A stretch of DNA of 64,000 nucleotides from CAYQQJ01 sp964419935 (GCA_964419935.1 CAYQQJ010000007.1:62001-126000), one strand, 5' to 3'; positions 35,416 through 43,860 are shown, counted from the first letter of the stretch. Numbers and translations are program-made. Notes: generated from the sequence alone by a model not told the origin.

Positions 35416-36141
35416 ATGCGCATTCCAAGAATCTATACCAGCCAACATCTCGCCATGAATACCACGTTGGAACTGGAGCCCGGACCGGCACACCATGTCG
35501 CGAAAGTTTTGCGCATGACTGCCGGCCGGGAGCTGATACTGTTTAACGGCGGTGGTGGTGAGTACGCGGCCACCATTGTGGCGGCCGGCAAGCGTCAGGT
35601 TACCGTGGCAGTCGGTGATTATTCGGAACCGCGGACCGAGTCTCCATTGCACACCGAGCTCGCCATTGGTTTGTCTCGCGGGGAACGCATGGATTGGGTT
35701 ATTCAGAAAGCCACGGAGCTCGGCGTCACCCGTATTCAACCCACCCTGACCGAACGCACCGAAGTGAAACTGCAGGGTGACAGACTAGCGAAGCGCATGG
35801 AGCACTGGCAGCAGATTATCGTCAGCGCCTGCGAACAGTGCCAGCGTAATATCTTGCCGCAGTTGCTTGAACCTGTGTCGTTGCAGCAATTATTGGAGAG
35901 TTCGACGGCATCACTTAAATACGTGTTGCACCACCGCACAGACAGACAACTGAAGGATACTGGCCAGCCGGACTCGGTCTGTTTGTTGGTTGGTCCCGAG
36001 GGTGGCTTGTCCGACAATGAAATCGCACTCGCCTTGCAACATGATTTCAAAGCCCTGTCGCTCGGGCCGCGAGTCATGCGCACGGAAACAGCCCCAGTGG
36101 CAGCCTTGGCGATCATGCAGTTTCATTGGGGAGATTTTTAG
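35416..36141 (+). CDS. rsmE: 16S rRNA (uracil-1498-N3)-methyltransferase RsmE
   Basis: This 241-residue SPOUT-class enzyme methylates U1498 of 16S rRNA using SAM. The N-terminal PUA-like part (MRIPRIYTSQHLA ... HHVAKVLRM) is followed by the knotted domain with ERMDWVIQKATELGV, VGPEGGLSDNE and LGPRVMRTETAPVAAL. It starts 9 bp after metF and may be cotranscribed with it. Confidence 0.96.
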   Translation: MRIPRIYTSQHLAMNTTLELEPGPAHHVAKVLRMTAGRELILFNGGGGEYAATIVAAGKRQVTVAVGDYSEPRTESPLHTELAIGLSRGERMDWVIQKATELGVTRIQPTLTERTEVKLQGDRLAKRMEHWQQIIVSACEQCQRNILPQLLEPVSLQQLLESSTASLKYVLHHRTDRQLKDTGQPDSVCLLVGPEGGLSDNEIALALQHDFKALSLGPRVMRTETAPVAALAIMQFHWGDF

Positions 36142-36171
36142 GCCTACGTGTTTGTTGAGTGCACCAAAGTA

Positions 36172-36275
36172 GTTTGTTATCAGGTAGATCTTTTGAAACC
36201 CTCGCGGCAGGGACGCCGCGGGGGAGCCACAGGGACGTGTTTATGCGTTTTCAAAAGATCTACCTGATGACAAAC
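36172..36275. repeat. family B inverted-repeat element (B4)
   Basis: Arms GTTTGTTATCAGGTAGATC and GATCTACCTGATGACAAAC with the inner TTTTGAAA/TTTTCAAAAG pairing enclose the standard core. It begins 31 bp after the rsmE stop codon and has the same orientation as B1 and B3. Confidence 0.88.
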
Positions 36276-36340
36276 GGACCGAAGCCGAGGCAATTCGCCC
36301 GACAACGTTAATTGCCGGGTTAATATTAAAACCCTCCATG

Positions 36341-36376
36341 AAAAAAGGGGCGCCCTGTTACAGGCGCCCCTTTTTT
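36341..36376. terminator. bidirectional terminator between rsmE and the chitinase gene
   Basis: A strong GC stem (GGGGCGCC with GGCGCCCC) is flanked by six A on the left and six T on the right, so it can end transcription from both convergent genes. The chitinase stop codon is 38 bp further. Confidence 0.92.
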
Positions 36377-36413
36377 CGTTTTTCACCCTGCACAGGGTGC
36401 AGAGTTGTTTTGC

Positions 36414-38036
36414 TTACGGCAGGTTATCAACCGCATTGCCGATGGGGCCGGAGAAGATGTAGCCATCGAAAATATCCCAGTTGATGGACCAGGCCATGAC
36501 GCCGCTGAAATCCGGGTGTACGCCACCCGCGTCAATAGAACCACAGTTGGTGCCGCGGGTGATGCAGTCAAGAGCGCTGATAATGGCAGCGTTGGTGGCC
36601 TGACCGGAACCGGCGGACTGAGGACCAGACGGCAAGCCCAGCGATACCTGTTGTGGATCCAGTCCTTCAAAGTAGCCGCCATTGCCCAGCGGGAAGCCTT
36701 CAATCAGCATGCGCGCAGAGGCAACCATCATATCCACGGAGCCGGCCGGGTAAGCCTGGGGCGAGTAGGGCGTTTGCAGACCGCCATTGTTGTACAGCTG
36801 GGTGTGCAGCAGGTCCAGCATGTCGCGAGTCTGATCGATGATCGGCAGGTAGGCGCCCCAGATACCTGAATACGCAATCATGCCACCATGGACGTAAGGG
36901 TGTTCGGGAGCCATGGTAAGGGCCATACCACCCACATTGTCATTGATCTGGCGCAGTGCGACCGGCAGACGTGCCTGGATCTGTGAGCCGTGGATCAACT
37001 GCGAGCCACTTTCCAGGTCTACGTCGAGACCATCGAAGCCCCACTCCTGAATGATGTTGGTCAGGCTGCTGACAAAGTTGGCTTGGTCCGAAGCTGTGTT
37101 CAGCGTAATCGTGCCTTCAGCGCCACCCAGAGACAATACGAAAATTTTCCCCTGAGCTTGCAGAGCCGCCATCTCCTGCTTGAACTGGTTGGGATCCAAC
37201 CCGGGGCAGCTGGAGCCGGCGCCATCGAACAGATTGAAGTGAACCGTACCGGTGCTGTTGCGATCATTATCCGCGAATGCAATATCGACCACGTCCCAGG
37301 CATCGGGAATCTGTGACAGAGGAATTGGGCAGCCGGCCGGGTTTTGGAAGTTGTGCCAGTAGCCGACCAGGGCATGCTCAGGAAAATCGCCGGTGTAGCC
37401 GCCTGAAGACGAACTGCTGGATGTGGAGCCTGAGGATGATGAGCTGCTGGATGAAGAGCTGGACCCGCAGCTGCCGACGAGTTCCCAGGCGTCCTGCCAG
37501 TGCGCACCTTCGCCCGGGGCGTAGGCCCAGGCCGCAGAGGATGAACACCAGCCGGCAATCACGCAACGGTACTCATTGCCGACGTTCTGCACGATTTGGC
37601 TGGCACTGTAGCTGGTACCGGCGCTGTATTGTGGAGAGCTGCAGGTGCCGCCGCTCGACGACGAGCTGGAAGACGAACTGCTCGATGATGAACTGCTGGA
37701 CGAACTACTGGATGATGAACTGGAACTGCTGGAGGACGATGAAGAGCTGGATGACGATGAAGAGCTGGATGACGATGAAGAGCTGGATGAGCTGCTGTCA
37801 TCACAAGCGCCTAATAAATCCCATTCCTGCCATTGGCCAGAGTGCGAGGCGGGGTTTTGGCCTTGCGTCCACCAGTTGGCTTCGTAGCCATTGCCGGATT
37901 CCTGGGCGCGGTCACCCTGGGTGAAAACGGTGCTGCTGTGCCAAACCGGCATGGTGCTACAGTCAACGGCGTAGCTGTTCAGCGATAATAAACCGGCACC
38001 GGCGGCCAGTGCGGCGAGTAAATGTTTGGGTTTCAT
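36414..38036 (-). CDS. secreted GH18 chitinase with two CBM5/12-like modules and poly-serine linkers
   Basis: The protein has 540 residues. Signal peptide is 1-23. The first CBM5/12-like chitin-binding module (about 29-78, with YEANWWTQGQNP and WQEWDLLGAC) is followed by 48 consecutive serines (81-128). The second module (about 132-190, HWQDAWELVGSC) is followed by a Ser/Gly linker to about 212. The GH18 barrel spans about 220-540. The catalytic motif DGLDVDLE is at 335-342, with the acid Glu342. It hydrolyses chitin by the substrate-assisted mechanism of the family. Poly-serine linkers are typical of Saccharophagus, Teredinibacter and Cellvibrio carbohydrate-active enzymes. It is a single gene. 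Confidence 0.94.
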   Translation of the reverse strand: MKPKHLLAALAAGAGLLSLNSYAVDCSTMPVWHSSTVFTQGDRAQESGNGYEANWWTQGQNPASHSGQWQEWDLLGACDDSSSSSSSSSSSSSSSSSSSSSSSSSSSSSSSSSSSSSSSSSSSSSSSSGGTCSSPQYSAGTSYSASQIVQNVGNEYRCVIAGWCSSSAAWAYAPGEGAHWQDAWELVGSCGSSSSSSSSSSSGSTSSSSSSGGYTGDFPEHALVGYWHNFQNPAGCPIPLSQIPDAWDVVDIAFADNDRNSTGTVHFNLFDGAGSSCPGLDPNQFKQEMAALQAQGKIFVLSLGGAEGTITLNTASDQANFVSSLTNIIQEWGFDGLDVDLESGSQLIHGSQIQARLPVALRQINDNVGGMALTMAPEHPYVHGGMIAYSGIWGAYLPIIDQTRDMLDLLHTQLYNNGGLQTPYSPQAYPAGSVDMMVASARMLIEGFPLGNGGYFEGLDPQQVSLGLPSGPQSAGSGQATNAAIISALDCITRGTNCGSIDAGGVHPDFSGVMAWSINWDIFDGYIFSGPIGNAVDNLP

Positions 38037-38570
38037 GGGTATGTCCTCATTGATATGTTTTTGTTGTTTATCAGGAGCAACAGCTGATCACCAGCTTGTG
38101 GAGACAAGGGCGGCAATAAGGTTTAGAAACCATGAATCGACCGCACCGTGATCCTCTGTTGCGATTCCCTTCACTGAGCTTCCTGTGACGCTAAAGGTTT
38201 TGATTTAAGGCTGGATTGATAGTGAGTTTTTGGGCAAATTCCATTATTGCGGCCATGGACTTGCTGGAGCACTACTTAAGAACATCGACTAAGTCTTCTC
38301 ACGCCTGCCTTGTTTATCGTTATTTATGACAGCGTTGTCGTATTTATAACATGTTAAATATTACGGTGCAATAAAGTGGGCTGGGGAAATGAAATTCGGT
38401 GAACTGTTCCCGAAAGAATCGGCTTGTTGTAAAGCGGGTAACCATTAAACGAAATAACGACGCCCATGCCTTATTGCGAAATTACCCTAAGCGAAACAGC
38501 GACCCCCACTTCAATCTGACCGCGTGACATTTTTGCCACGATGCGGCCGTACAGAAGTGAGGGCAGTTGG
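38037..38570. other. intergenic region upstream of the chitinase gene
   Basis: This 534-bp region between the chitinase start and the OmpA-like stop holds no supported gene. AT-rich sequence around 38310-38370 includes paired TATTTATRA repeats flanking GACAGCGTTGTC and may be part of the chitinase promoter or operator; this is only a visual impression. Confidence 0.4.
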
Positions 38571-39410
38571 CTATTCAGGGTTTGCGATCAATATTTCCAC
38601 CCGGCGGTTCTGTTGCCTACCTACCGATGTGTCATTGTCCGCCACGGGATACTCTTCACCAAAACCCTCAGTTTCGATGCGCTCAGGATCCACGCCGCGC
38701 ACCACCAGCGCTTGTTCCACCGACTGTGCCCTGCGCTCGGACAAGCCTTGGTTGTATTCAGCGGAACCGGTGCTGTCAGTGTAGCCTTTAATTTCCAGTT
38801 CACGATTCTGGTAATTGTTCAGGAAGGTTGCCACTCGGTCCAGCGTTCGGTCTGCGCTGGATTTCAGTTGCGCTTCGTTGGTTGCGAACAGGATGTCCTG
38901 CAGCGTCAGCACGATGCCTTCATTGGTTGTTTCTGTCTTCAAAGTCTCCATCTCATTTTGCATCCCGGCCAGGGACTGCTCCAACTCCTTGTTGCGCAGT
39001 TCAGCCTGCTGCGCGCGAGCCTGTGCCCGCGTGGCTTCTGCTTCGCGGATTTCCAACATCACCTGCTGACGCTCCAACTCCGCTTCCTCTATAGTGGCTT
39101 CTGCGCGACCGCGCTCGGCAGCCTCTTCGGCTATCGCCACACGCCGCTCTGCCAGATATGCATAATGGTTGACGATGAGCTCATCAGTGTCCTTGCGCCA
39201 GGCCTCTTCGGCGAGAGCCACGGCTTGTTCCGCGTCGTCGAGTTCCTCTGCAGCATGGCGCTGGGCATAGCCCTGCGCCGCCAACCGATCGTACTCCGCC
39301 CGTGCATCCTGTACCGCACTCGGAACTTCGGGGGTGGTCGAACAACCCACAATGGTGCCCGCCGCCAATGCTGCCATCAAACCCAACTTACTGGTTTTTA
39401 TGATGCTCAT
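38571..39410 (-). CDS. OmpA-domain lipoprotein with DUF4398 and coiled coil
   Basis: The protein has 279 residues. The lipoprotein signal has lipobox TIVGC (Cys23). A DUF4398-like helical part (about 25-80) leads into a long charged coiled coil (about 80-160). The OmpA C-terminal domain (about 165-278) has FATNEAQLKSSA, IKGYTDSTGSAEYNQGLSERRA and GRQQNRRVEI, which binds peptidoglycan. It likely tethers the outer membrane to the wall. Its ATG overlaps the stop of the upstream DUF4398 gene by four bases (ATGA), so the two are translationally coupled. Confidence 0.9.
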   Translation of the reverse strand: MSIIKTSKLGLMAALAAGTIVGCSTTPEVPSAVQDARAEYDRLAAQGYAQRHAAEELDDAEQAVALAEEAWRKDTDELIVNHYAYLAERRVAIAEEAAERGRAEATIEEAELERQQVMLEIREAEATRAQARAQQAELRNKELEQSLAGMQNEMETLKTETTNEGIVLTLQDILFATNEAQLKSSADRTLDRVATFLNNYQNRELEIKGYTDSTGSAEYNQGLSERRAQSVEQALVVRGVDPERIETEGFGEEYPVADNDTSVGRQQNRRVEILIANPE

Positions 39411-39823
39411 CGCAAACCCTCCATTTGATTACGAGGCTGCTGGTCGCGCAGCGCAGACTCCAGCTCCGTACGAAGTGTGTTAATCGTCTTCCTCACCTCC
39501 GTCGCCGCCTCCTGAGCTTTGACGCTGCGGCTTTTGGCAATGGCGTAGTCCGCATTCACCAGGGCTTTCTCGAGATTGCGCGTCGCAGCGGGATAGTCTT
39601 CGGCACGTATTGCGCGCCGCGCATCTGCCAGCTGGTCCCGCGAAGTGCGCAGGGCAACGGGTGCCTCGTTGCCGGCATCCGCTTCTTCAGCGGCTTCGAT
39701 GCGCAGTTCCGTTTGAGCCAGTAATCGCTCCGGTACTGGCGGACTTGATGCGCAGGCGCCAATGAGGCAAAACGCTGATAGGCAGACAGATCGGAATACT
39801 AGGTCTTGTGGATGGTGATTCAT
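39407..39823 (-). CDS. DUF4398 lipoprotein
   Basis: This 138-residue small lipoprotein (lipobox LIGAC) has a helical body matching DUF4398: QTELRIEAAEEADAGNEAPV, TSRDQLADARRAIRAEDY, NLEKALVNADYAIAKSRS. The family is often found directly upstream of an OmpA-type lipoprotein, as here. The ATG at 39823 was chosen because AGGA lies nine bases upstream, although the frame extends further. The function is unknown; periplasmic envelope support is inferred from the partner. Confidence 0.82.
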   Translation of the reverse strand: MNHHPQDLVFRSVCLSAFCLIGACASSPPVPERLLAQTELRIEAAEEADAGNEAPVALRTSRDQLADARRAIRAEDYPAATRNLEKALVNADYAIAKSRSVKAQEAATEVRKTINTLRTELESALRDQQPRNQMEGLR

Positions 39824-40237
39824 GGCGAGCATCCTCGTTTCCCGTTGCGGAATACCGCAAAAAACGACGCAAGCTATATGCCAGCAGCGGTCAATAATTG
39901 ACCGCAATATGGGTGGCCACTAACTACAGCGGACCATAGCGACAGATGTTGTTTGGCCAAGCTGATGCTCAAAGCCCCTGTTCCTCTTGTAACCGCCGGG
40001 GTATCGATGAAAAGGTTACAAAGCTTGTGGTGATTGGATGAGTGAATGGTGAATAGGGGAGGGACCTTCAAAGTATGAACGGGATCTCATTTTGAAGCGC
40101 TTGGATCGCGGTGAACTTGTGGGAGTTTCCGTGAATGCTGAACCGGTCCGCATAACGGCGCTGGCCCCGGAAGATTCTTGGCACTACAATAGCGCCTCCC
40201 GTTGTTACTCACCTCACTGAAAGGCAGCTTTTTTCTC

Positions 40238-40975
40238 ATGTTTCTAGACGAATTTCACTCCGCCCAGGATGGTAAGGTTAGCGTCACACCGCAGCAGGCA
40301 AGCCGCTTCGCTAAAGAAGTTGCCGATGATTACAATCCGATACATGATCCAGATGCCAAACGCTTTTGCGTGCCCGGTGATCTGCTTTTCGCCTTGGTGC
40401 TGGCCAACTATGGTTTATCCGAGCGTATGGAATTCAGTTTCCGGGGCATGGTGGGCGAGGGTGTGCTATTGCAGTTTCCAGAACAGACTGGCAGCTCTTT
40501 CGATATTACCGATGACTCGGGCAAAGTGTATTTACATGTGGAGCGCCAAGGTGCGGTTACTCGTAATGAGGCGGTTATCGAAGCATTCGTGCGACGATAC
40601 GTCGCCTTTTCTGGCCACAACTTCCCCCACCTACTGCAACCCTTGATGGCTACACAAAGAGTGATGTTCAACCCGGATCGCCCCCTGGTGATTTACGACA
40701 GTATGGATTTCGAACTCAAACGCCTGGACGCGCTTGAACAGGAAATGGAACTCTCCGATTCCGCGCTCGACGTCAACGGCAAACGCGGTGACGCCCATTT
40801 TTCCTTCACCCTAACCGCCGACGGCGAAGCCATCGGCGTTGGTTCCAAAAAGTTGGTGATCAGCGGTTTGCGCGAATACGACGAAACGCGCATGCAGGAA
40901 GTTATTACCGAGTTCTATCAGCGCAAGGAAAGTTACGGCGGAGTTACAAGCCACAAGCTGCAAGCGACAAGTTAG
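40238..40975 (+). CDS. DUF3581 family protein, hotdog/MaoC-like
   Basis: This 245-residue soluble protein matches DUF3581, a gammaproteobacterial family of unknown function. The N-terminal half contains DDYNPIHDPDAKRFCVPGDLL, which looks like the D-x-N-P-I-H motif of MaoC-type enoyl hydratases with its catalytic Asp and His. A second half (about 150-235) could form another hotdog fold. Acyl-thioester chemistry is an inference. The ATG at 40238 was preferred over an upstream TTG. The last residues (TSHKLQATS) are encoded by a short CAAGC-type intergenic repeat and are probably not conserved. The 414-bp region upstream holds no gene. Confidence 0.85.
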   Translation: MFLDEFHSAQDGKVSVTPQQASRFAKEVADDYNPIHDPDAKRFCVPGDLLFALVLANYGLSERMEFSFRGMVGEGVLLQFPEQTGSSFDITDDSGKVYLHVERQGAVTRNEAVIEAFVRRYVAFSGHNFPHLLQPLMATQRVMFNPDRPLVIYDSMDFELKRLDALEQEMELSDSALDVNGKRGDAHFSFTLTADGEAIGVGSKKLVISGLREYDETRMQEVITEFYQRKESYGGVTSHKLQATS

Positions 40976-41092
40976 GGAAAAGTAAAAAGTATAGGGGAAA
41001 GTAAAAAGGGAAAAGTAAAAAGGGAAAAGTAAAAGCCACATACAGACACAATCCTTCTTTTCCCTTTTCCCTTTTCCCTTTTCCCTTTTCCC
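40976..41092. repeat. facing GGGAAAA and TTTTCCC tracts between convergent genes (E2)
   Basis: GGGAAAAGTAAAA-type units (to about 41034) face five TTTTCCC units (41053-41092), with an 18-base spacer. The pyrimidine tract runs into the fghA stop codon at 41092-41094. It could form a long hairpin in either transcript and act as a bidirectional terminator. It has the same composition as the metK-ahcY element. Confidence 0.75.
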
Positions 41093-41943
41093 TATGTTTC
41101 CTCCAACGCGTTCGCGTGATGGGCTATGTGGTCCTCGATAAAACTGGCGATGAAAAAATAACTGTGGTCGTATCCCGATTGCATGCGCAGCGTGAGCGGG
41201 TGGTTGTTTTTATCGCAGGCCGCTTGCAGTAATTCCGGTTTGAGTTGTTCTTCCAGAAAATTATCATCGGTGCCCTGGTCTATCAGCAGCGGGAGTCGCT
41301 CCTGGGCCGTCTCGATCAGCGTTACGGCGTCATACTGGCTCCACGTATTTCTATCATCCCCCAGGTAACCGCCGAGCGCTTTGTGTCCCCAGGGGCAGCT
41401 CATCGGCGAGACAATGGGCGCGAAAGCGGATACGGATTTGTATTTTCCTGGGTTTTTCAGGGCAATGGTCAAGGCGCCGTGCCCGCCCATGGAATGTCCC
41501 ATGATGGATGTACGTGTTGCATCGACGGGGAAATTTTTTGCCACCAGGGTTGGCAGTTCCTCGGTAATGTAAGTGTACATCTGGTAATGCTGGCGCCACG
41601 GCTCCGCGGTGGCGTCCACGTAAAAGCCCGCACCCAAGCCGAAGTCGTAATCACCGTCAGTGTCATCCGGAACACCGTCACCGCGGGGGCTGGTGTCCGG
41701 AGTGACTATGGCCACGCCGTGTTCGGCGGCGTAACGCTGTGCGCCGGCTTTCTGCACAAAGTTCTCGTCAGTACAGGTCAAGCCCGAAAGCCAATAGATG
41801 ACCGGTACCGGTTTTTTCTGCAATGCCGCCGGAGGCAAATACACCGAAAAATACATGTCGCAGCCAAGCACTGCAGAGGCGTGTTGATAGCGCAGCTGCA
41901 CGCCGCCAAAGCTTTTATTTTCTGCTACTTTTCCCAGAGACAT
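41092..41943 (-). CDS. fghA: S-formylglutathione hydrolase
   Basis: This 283-residue esterase of the alpha/beta fold completes glutathione-dependent formaldehyde oxidation by hydrolysing S-formylglutathione. Family markers are YLPPAALQKKPVPVIYWLSGLTC (read across about residues 35-57), TSPRGDGVPDD, the nucleophile elbow GHSMGGHGAL, the acid near DQGTDDNFL, and GYDHSYFFI with the catalytic His. It is downstream of the adhC gene on the same strand, with a family A repeat between them. Confidence 0.95.
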   Translation of the reverse strand: MSLGKVAENKSFGGVQLRYQHASAVLGCDMYFSVYLPPAALQKKPVPVIYWLSGLTCTDENFVQKAGAQRYAAEHGVAIVTPDTSPRGDGVPDDTDGDYDFGLGAGFYVDATAEPWRQHYQMYTYITEELPTLVAKNFPVDATRTSIMGHSMGGHGALTIALKNPGKYKSVSAFAPIVSPMSCPWGHKALGGYLGDDRNTWSQYDAVTLIETAQERLPLLIDQGTDDNFLEEQLKPELLQAACDKNNHPLTLRMQSGYDHSYFFIASFIEDHIAHHANALEET

Positions 41944-42020
41944 TGCTTCAACTCCTTCTCAGTTGCCAGTTATCGTTGCTCGCGTGGATTTTCGTTGGTC
42001 GATACATGGTAGTCATTGCT

Positions 42021-42220
42021 CACAAGCTCCGAGGACGTGGATTCGGTGTTTGCTGCTGTGACCGTCGCCAGCATGGATGCTGGCGCCGAGCCTACAGGGA
42101 CGTATGCATTCGCCACGTCCGTGTGGCTCACCCTTCGGGCAGCTACGCTGTGTAAATCGGCTTTCCTGCCGATTTGCCACGGCGTGTCACAGCAGTGAAT
42201 ACCGGATCCATGTCTGCCAC
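42021..42220. repeat. family A inverted-repeat element, long copy (A2)
   Basis: On the minus strand this copy aligns with 5750-5878: the same left arm (GGCAGACATGGATCCGGTATT ... in part), the core ACGTCCCTGTAGGCTC, the GCCAGCAT/ATGCTGGC hairpin and the right arm. It has an additional GC-rich stretch between the left arm and the core. It splits the 336-bp gap between the adhC and fghA genes. Confidence 0.85.
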
Positions 42221-42279
42221 TGGCTGCTAAGCCTCGCTCTTCGAAGCACCAGGCAATTCACTTGCGGGCACATTGAAAA

Positions 42280-43386
42280 CTAGTACAAGACAACAGAGCG
42301 AATACTTTCACCGCGATGCATCAGGTCAAAAGCCTTGTTGATGTCATCCAGAGGCATGGTGTGGGTAATCAGCTCGTCGATTTTGATTTTGCCATCCATA
42401 TACCAGTCGACAATGGTCGGGACGTCCGTGCGGCCGCGCGCGCCACCAAAGGCTGAGCCGCGCCAGGAGCGGCCGGTTACCAATTGGAACGGACGTGTAG
42501 CAATTTCCTGCCCCGCACCGGCTACGCCAATAATGCAGCTTTGCCCCCAGCCTTTGTGGCAGCACTCCAGCGCCTGCCGCATGACGTTCACATTGCCGAT
42601 ACATTCGAAACTATAATCAACGCCGCCGCGAGTCAGCTCAACAATCGCCTCCACCACATTGTCGACATCATTCGGATTGACGAAGTCCGTCATGCCAAAC
42701 TGCCGACCAAGAGCTTCCTTGGCTGGGTTAGTATCCACGCCGATGATGCGCGTGGCCCCAACCATCTTCGCGCCCTGAATGACATTTAGCCCAATACCAC
42801 CCAGGCCGAATACGGCGACGGTAGAACCGGCCTCGACTTTCATGGTAAACACAACCGCGCCGATGCCGGTGGTGACGCCGCAGCCGATGTAGCACACCTT
42901 GTCAAACGGCGCGTCTTCGCGGATTTTGGCCAGCGCGATTTCAGGCATGACCGTGTAGTTGGAAAAGGTGGAACAACCCATGTAGTGATGAATGGGTTTG
43001 CCGTCCAGGGAGAAGCGGCTTTTGCCATCGGGCATTACGCCTCTGCCCTGGGTCGCGCGAATGGATCCGCACAGGTTGGTTTTCGGGTGCAGGCAAAATT
43101 CACATTCGCGACACTCGGGTGTGTAGAGCGGAATCACGTGGTCGCCCGGTTTCAGTGACCGCACGTCTTTGCCCACTTCCACTACCACTCCCGCGCCTTC
43201 ATGGCCGAGGATGGCAGGGAAAAGTCCTTCAGGGTCATCGCCGGACAAGGTGAAAGCGTCCGTATGGCAGACGCCGGTCGCCTTGATTTCTACCAGAACT
43301 TCACCCGCCTGGGGCCCGTCGAGATCAACATCGATAACTTCCAGGGGTTTGCCGGCCTCGAAGGCCACGGCTGCGCGTGTTTTCAT
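42280..43386 (-). CDS. adhC: S-(hydroxymethyl)glutathione dehydrogenase, class III alcohol dehydrogenase
   Basis: This 368-residue zinc enzyme oxidises the formaldehyde-glutathione adduct to S-formylglutathione with NAD. The catalytic zinc site is in GVCHTDAFTLSG and LGHEGAGVV. The structural zinc cysteines are in ECRECEFCLHPKTNLC. The NAD loop is VFGLGGIGLNVIQGA. ATG 43386 matches the family start (MKTRAAVAFEAGKPLEV) and has AGAGG upstream; eight extra codons are open before it. With fghA it makes a formaldehyde-detoxification pair. Confidence 0.97.
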   Translation of the reverse strand: MKTRAAVAFEAGKPLEVIDVDLDGPQAGEVLVEIKATGVCHTDAFTLSGDDPEGLFPAILGHEGAGVVVEVGKDVRSLKPGDHVIPLYTPECRECEFCLHPKTNLCGSIRATQGRGVMPDGKSRFSLDGKPIHHYMGCSTFSNYTVMPEIALAKIREDAPFDKVCYIGCGVTTGIGAVVFTMKVEAGSTVAVFGLGGIGLNVIQGAKMVGATRIIGVDTNPAKEALGRQFGMTDFVNPNDVDNVVEAIVELTRGGVDYSFECIGNVNVMRQALECCHKGWGQSCIIGVAGAGQEIATRPFQLVTGRSWRGSAFGGARGRTDVPTIVDWYMDGKIKIDELITHTMPLDDINKAFDLMHRGESIRSVVLY

Positions 43387-43581
43387 GAGCGGAACCTCTT
43401 TTGAATGCATTCTGAGCGCTTTCCGAATTTACGGAAACGCAGGAGAGTGAATGATAGCGGTTAACGGGTGTGGAACTGGAGCAGCGTTGCAACTAGCGAT
43501 TGCCATTGCGCTACTACCCGGTATAGGGGACTACAACTGCATCGAGATGATCCGAGGGAAAGGGCACCGTGTGGATGCCCC

Positions 43582-43604
43582 AATAAAAAGCGGTGCTTTT
43601 TATT
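43582..43604 (-). terminator. terminator overlapping the 3' end of the 86-residue gene
   Basis: AATAAAAAGC (43582-43591) pairs perfectly with GCTTTTTATT (43595-43604). On the minus strand the stop codon of the small gene (43600-43602) lies in the stem. There is no long T run beyond it. Confidence 0.5.
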
Positions 43605-43860
43605 CCCCGGTCGCTTCGCCGTCTTCAGCACTTTTCGCCGCTTCAGCATCAGTTGCAGCTTGTTCAGCCGCTTCTTGAGTCTGCTCGGCTTCCGGCTCAG
43701 CTTTGGGCTTGGCAGCAGGTGCCTTGACCAGCTTTTCCTTTTTCAGGATAGCGATTTTGTCTTCACCGTTGACCCATTTCTTTGATGCATCTTTTACAGC
43801 GTAGCGGCCATCTTTACGTGCAAAAACCGTGTACTCGGCTGTCTTTTTGACAGTTTTCAT
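43600..43860 (-). CDS. conserved small protein, 86 residues
   Basis: The first half (KTAEYTVFARKDGRYAVKDASKKWVNGEDKIAILKKEKLVK) looks like a compact conserved domain with a GRYAVK...WVNG...K pattern. The second half is a low-complexity Ala/Glu/Pro tail (res 47-86), probably disordered. Similar short proteins occur in Pseudomonas and relatives, as far as I recall, without known function. AGGAAAGGC lies upstream of the ATG. No signal peptide. The 303-bp gap to the next gene upstream holds nothing recognised. Confidence 0.7.
   Translation of the reverse strand: MKTVKKTAEYTVFARKDGRYAVKDASKKWVNGEDKIAILKKEKLVKAPAAKPKAEPEAEQTQEAAEQAATDAEAAKSAEDGEATGE

Noticed and set aside
37645..37887. Acidic Leu/Asp/Glu-rich ORF on the plus strand within the chitinase gene
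   Set aside because: It is the reverse frame of the poly-serine linker; low complexity explains the absence of stops.
40179..40193. Second sigma-54-like site (TGGCAC...TAGC) before the DUF3581 gene
   Set aside because: The -12 block lacks the second T, and the embedded TACAAT reads equally well as a sigma-70 -10 element.
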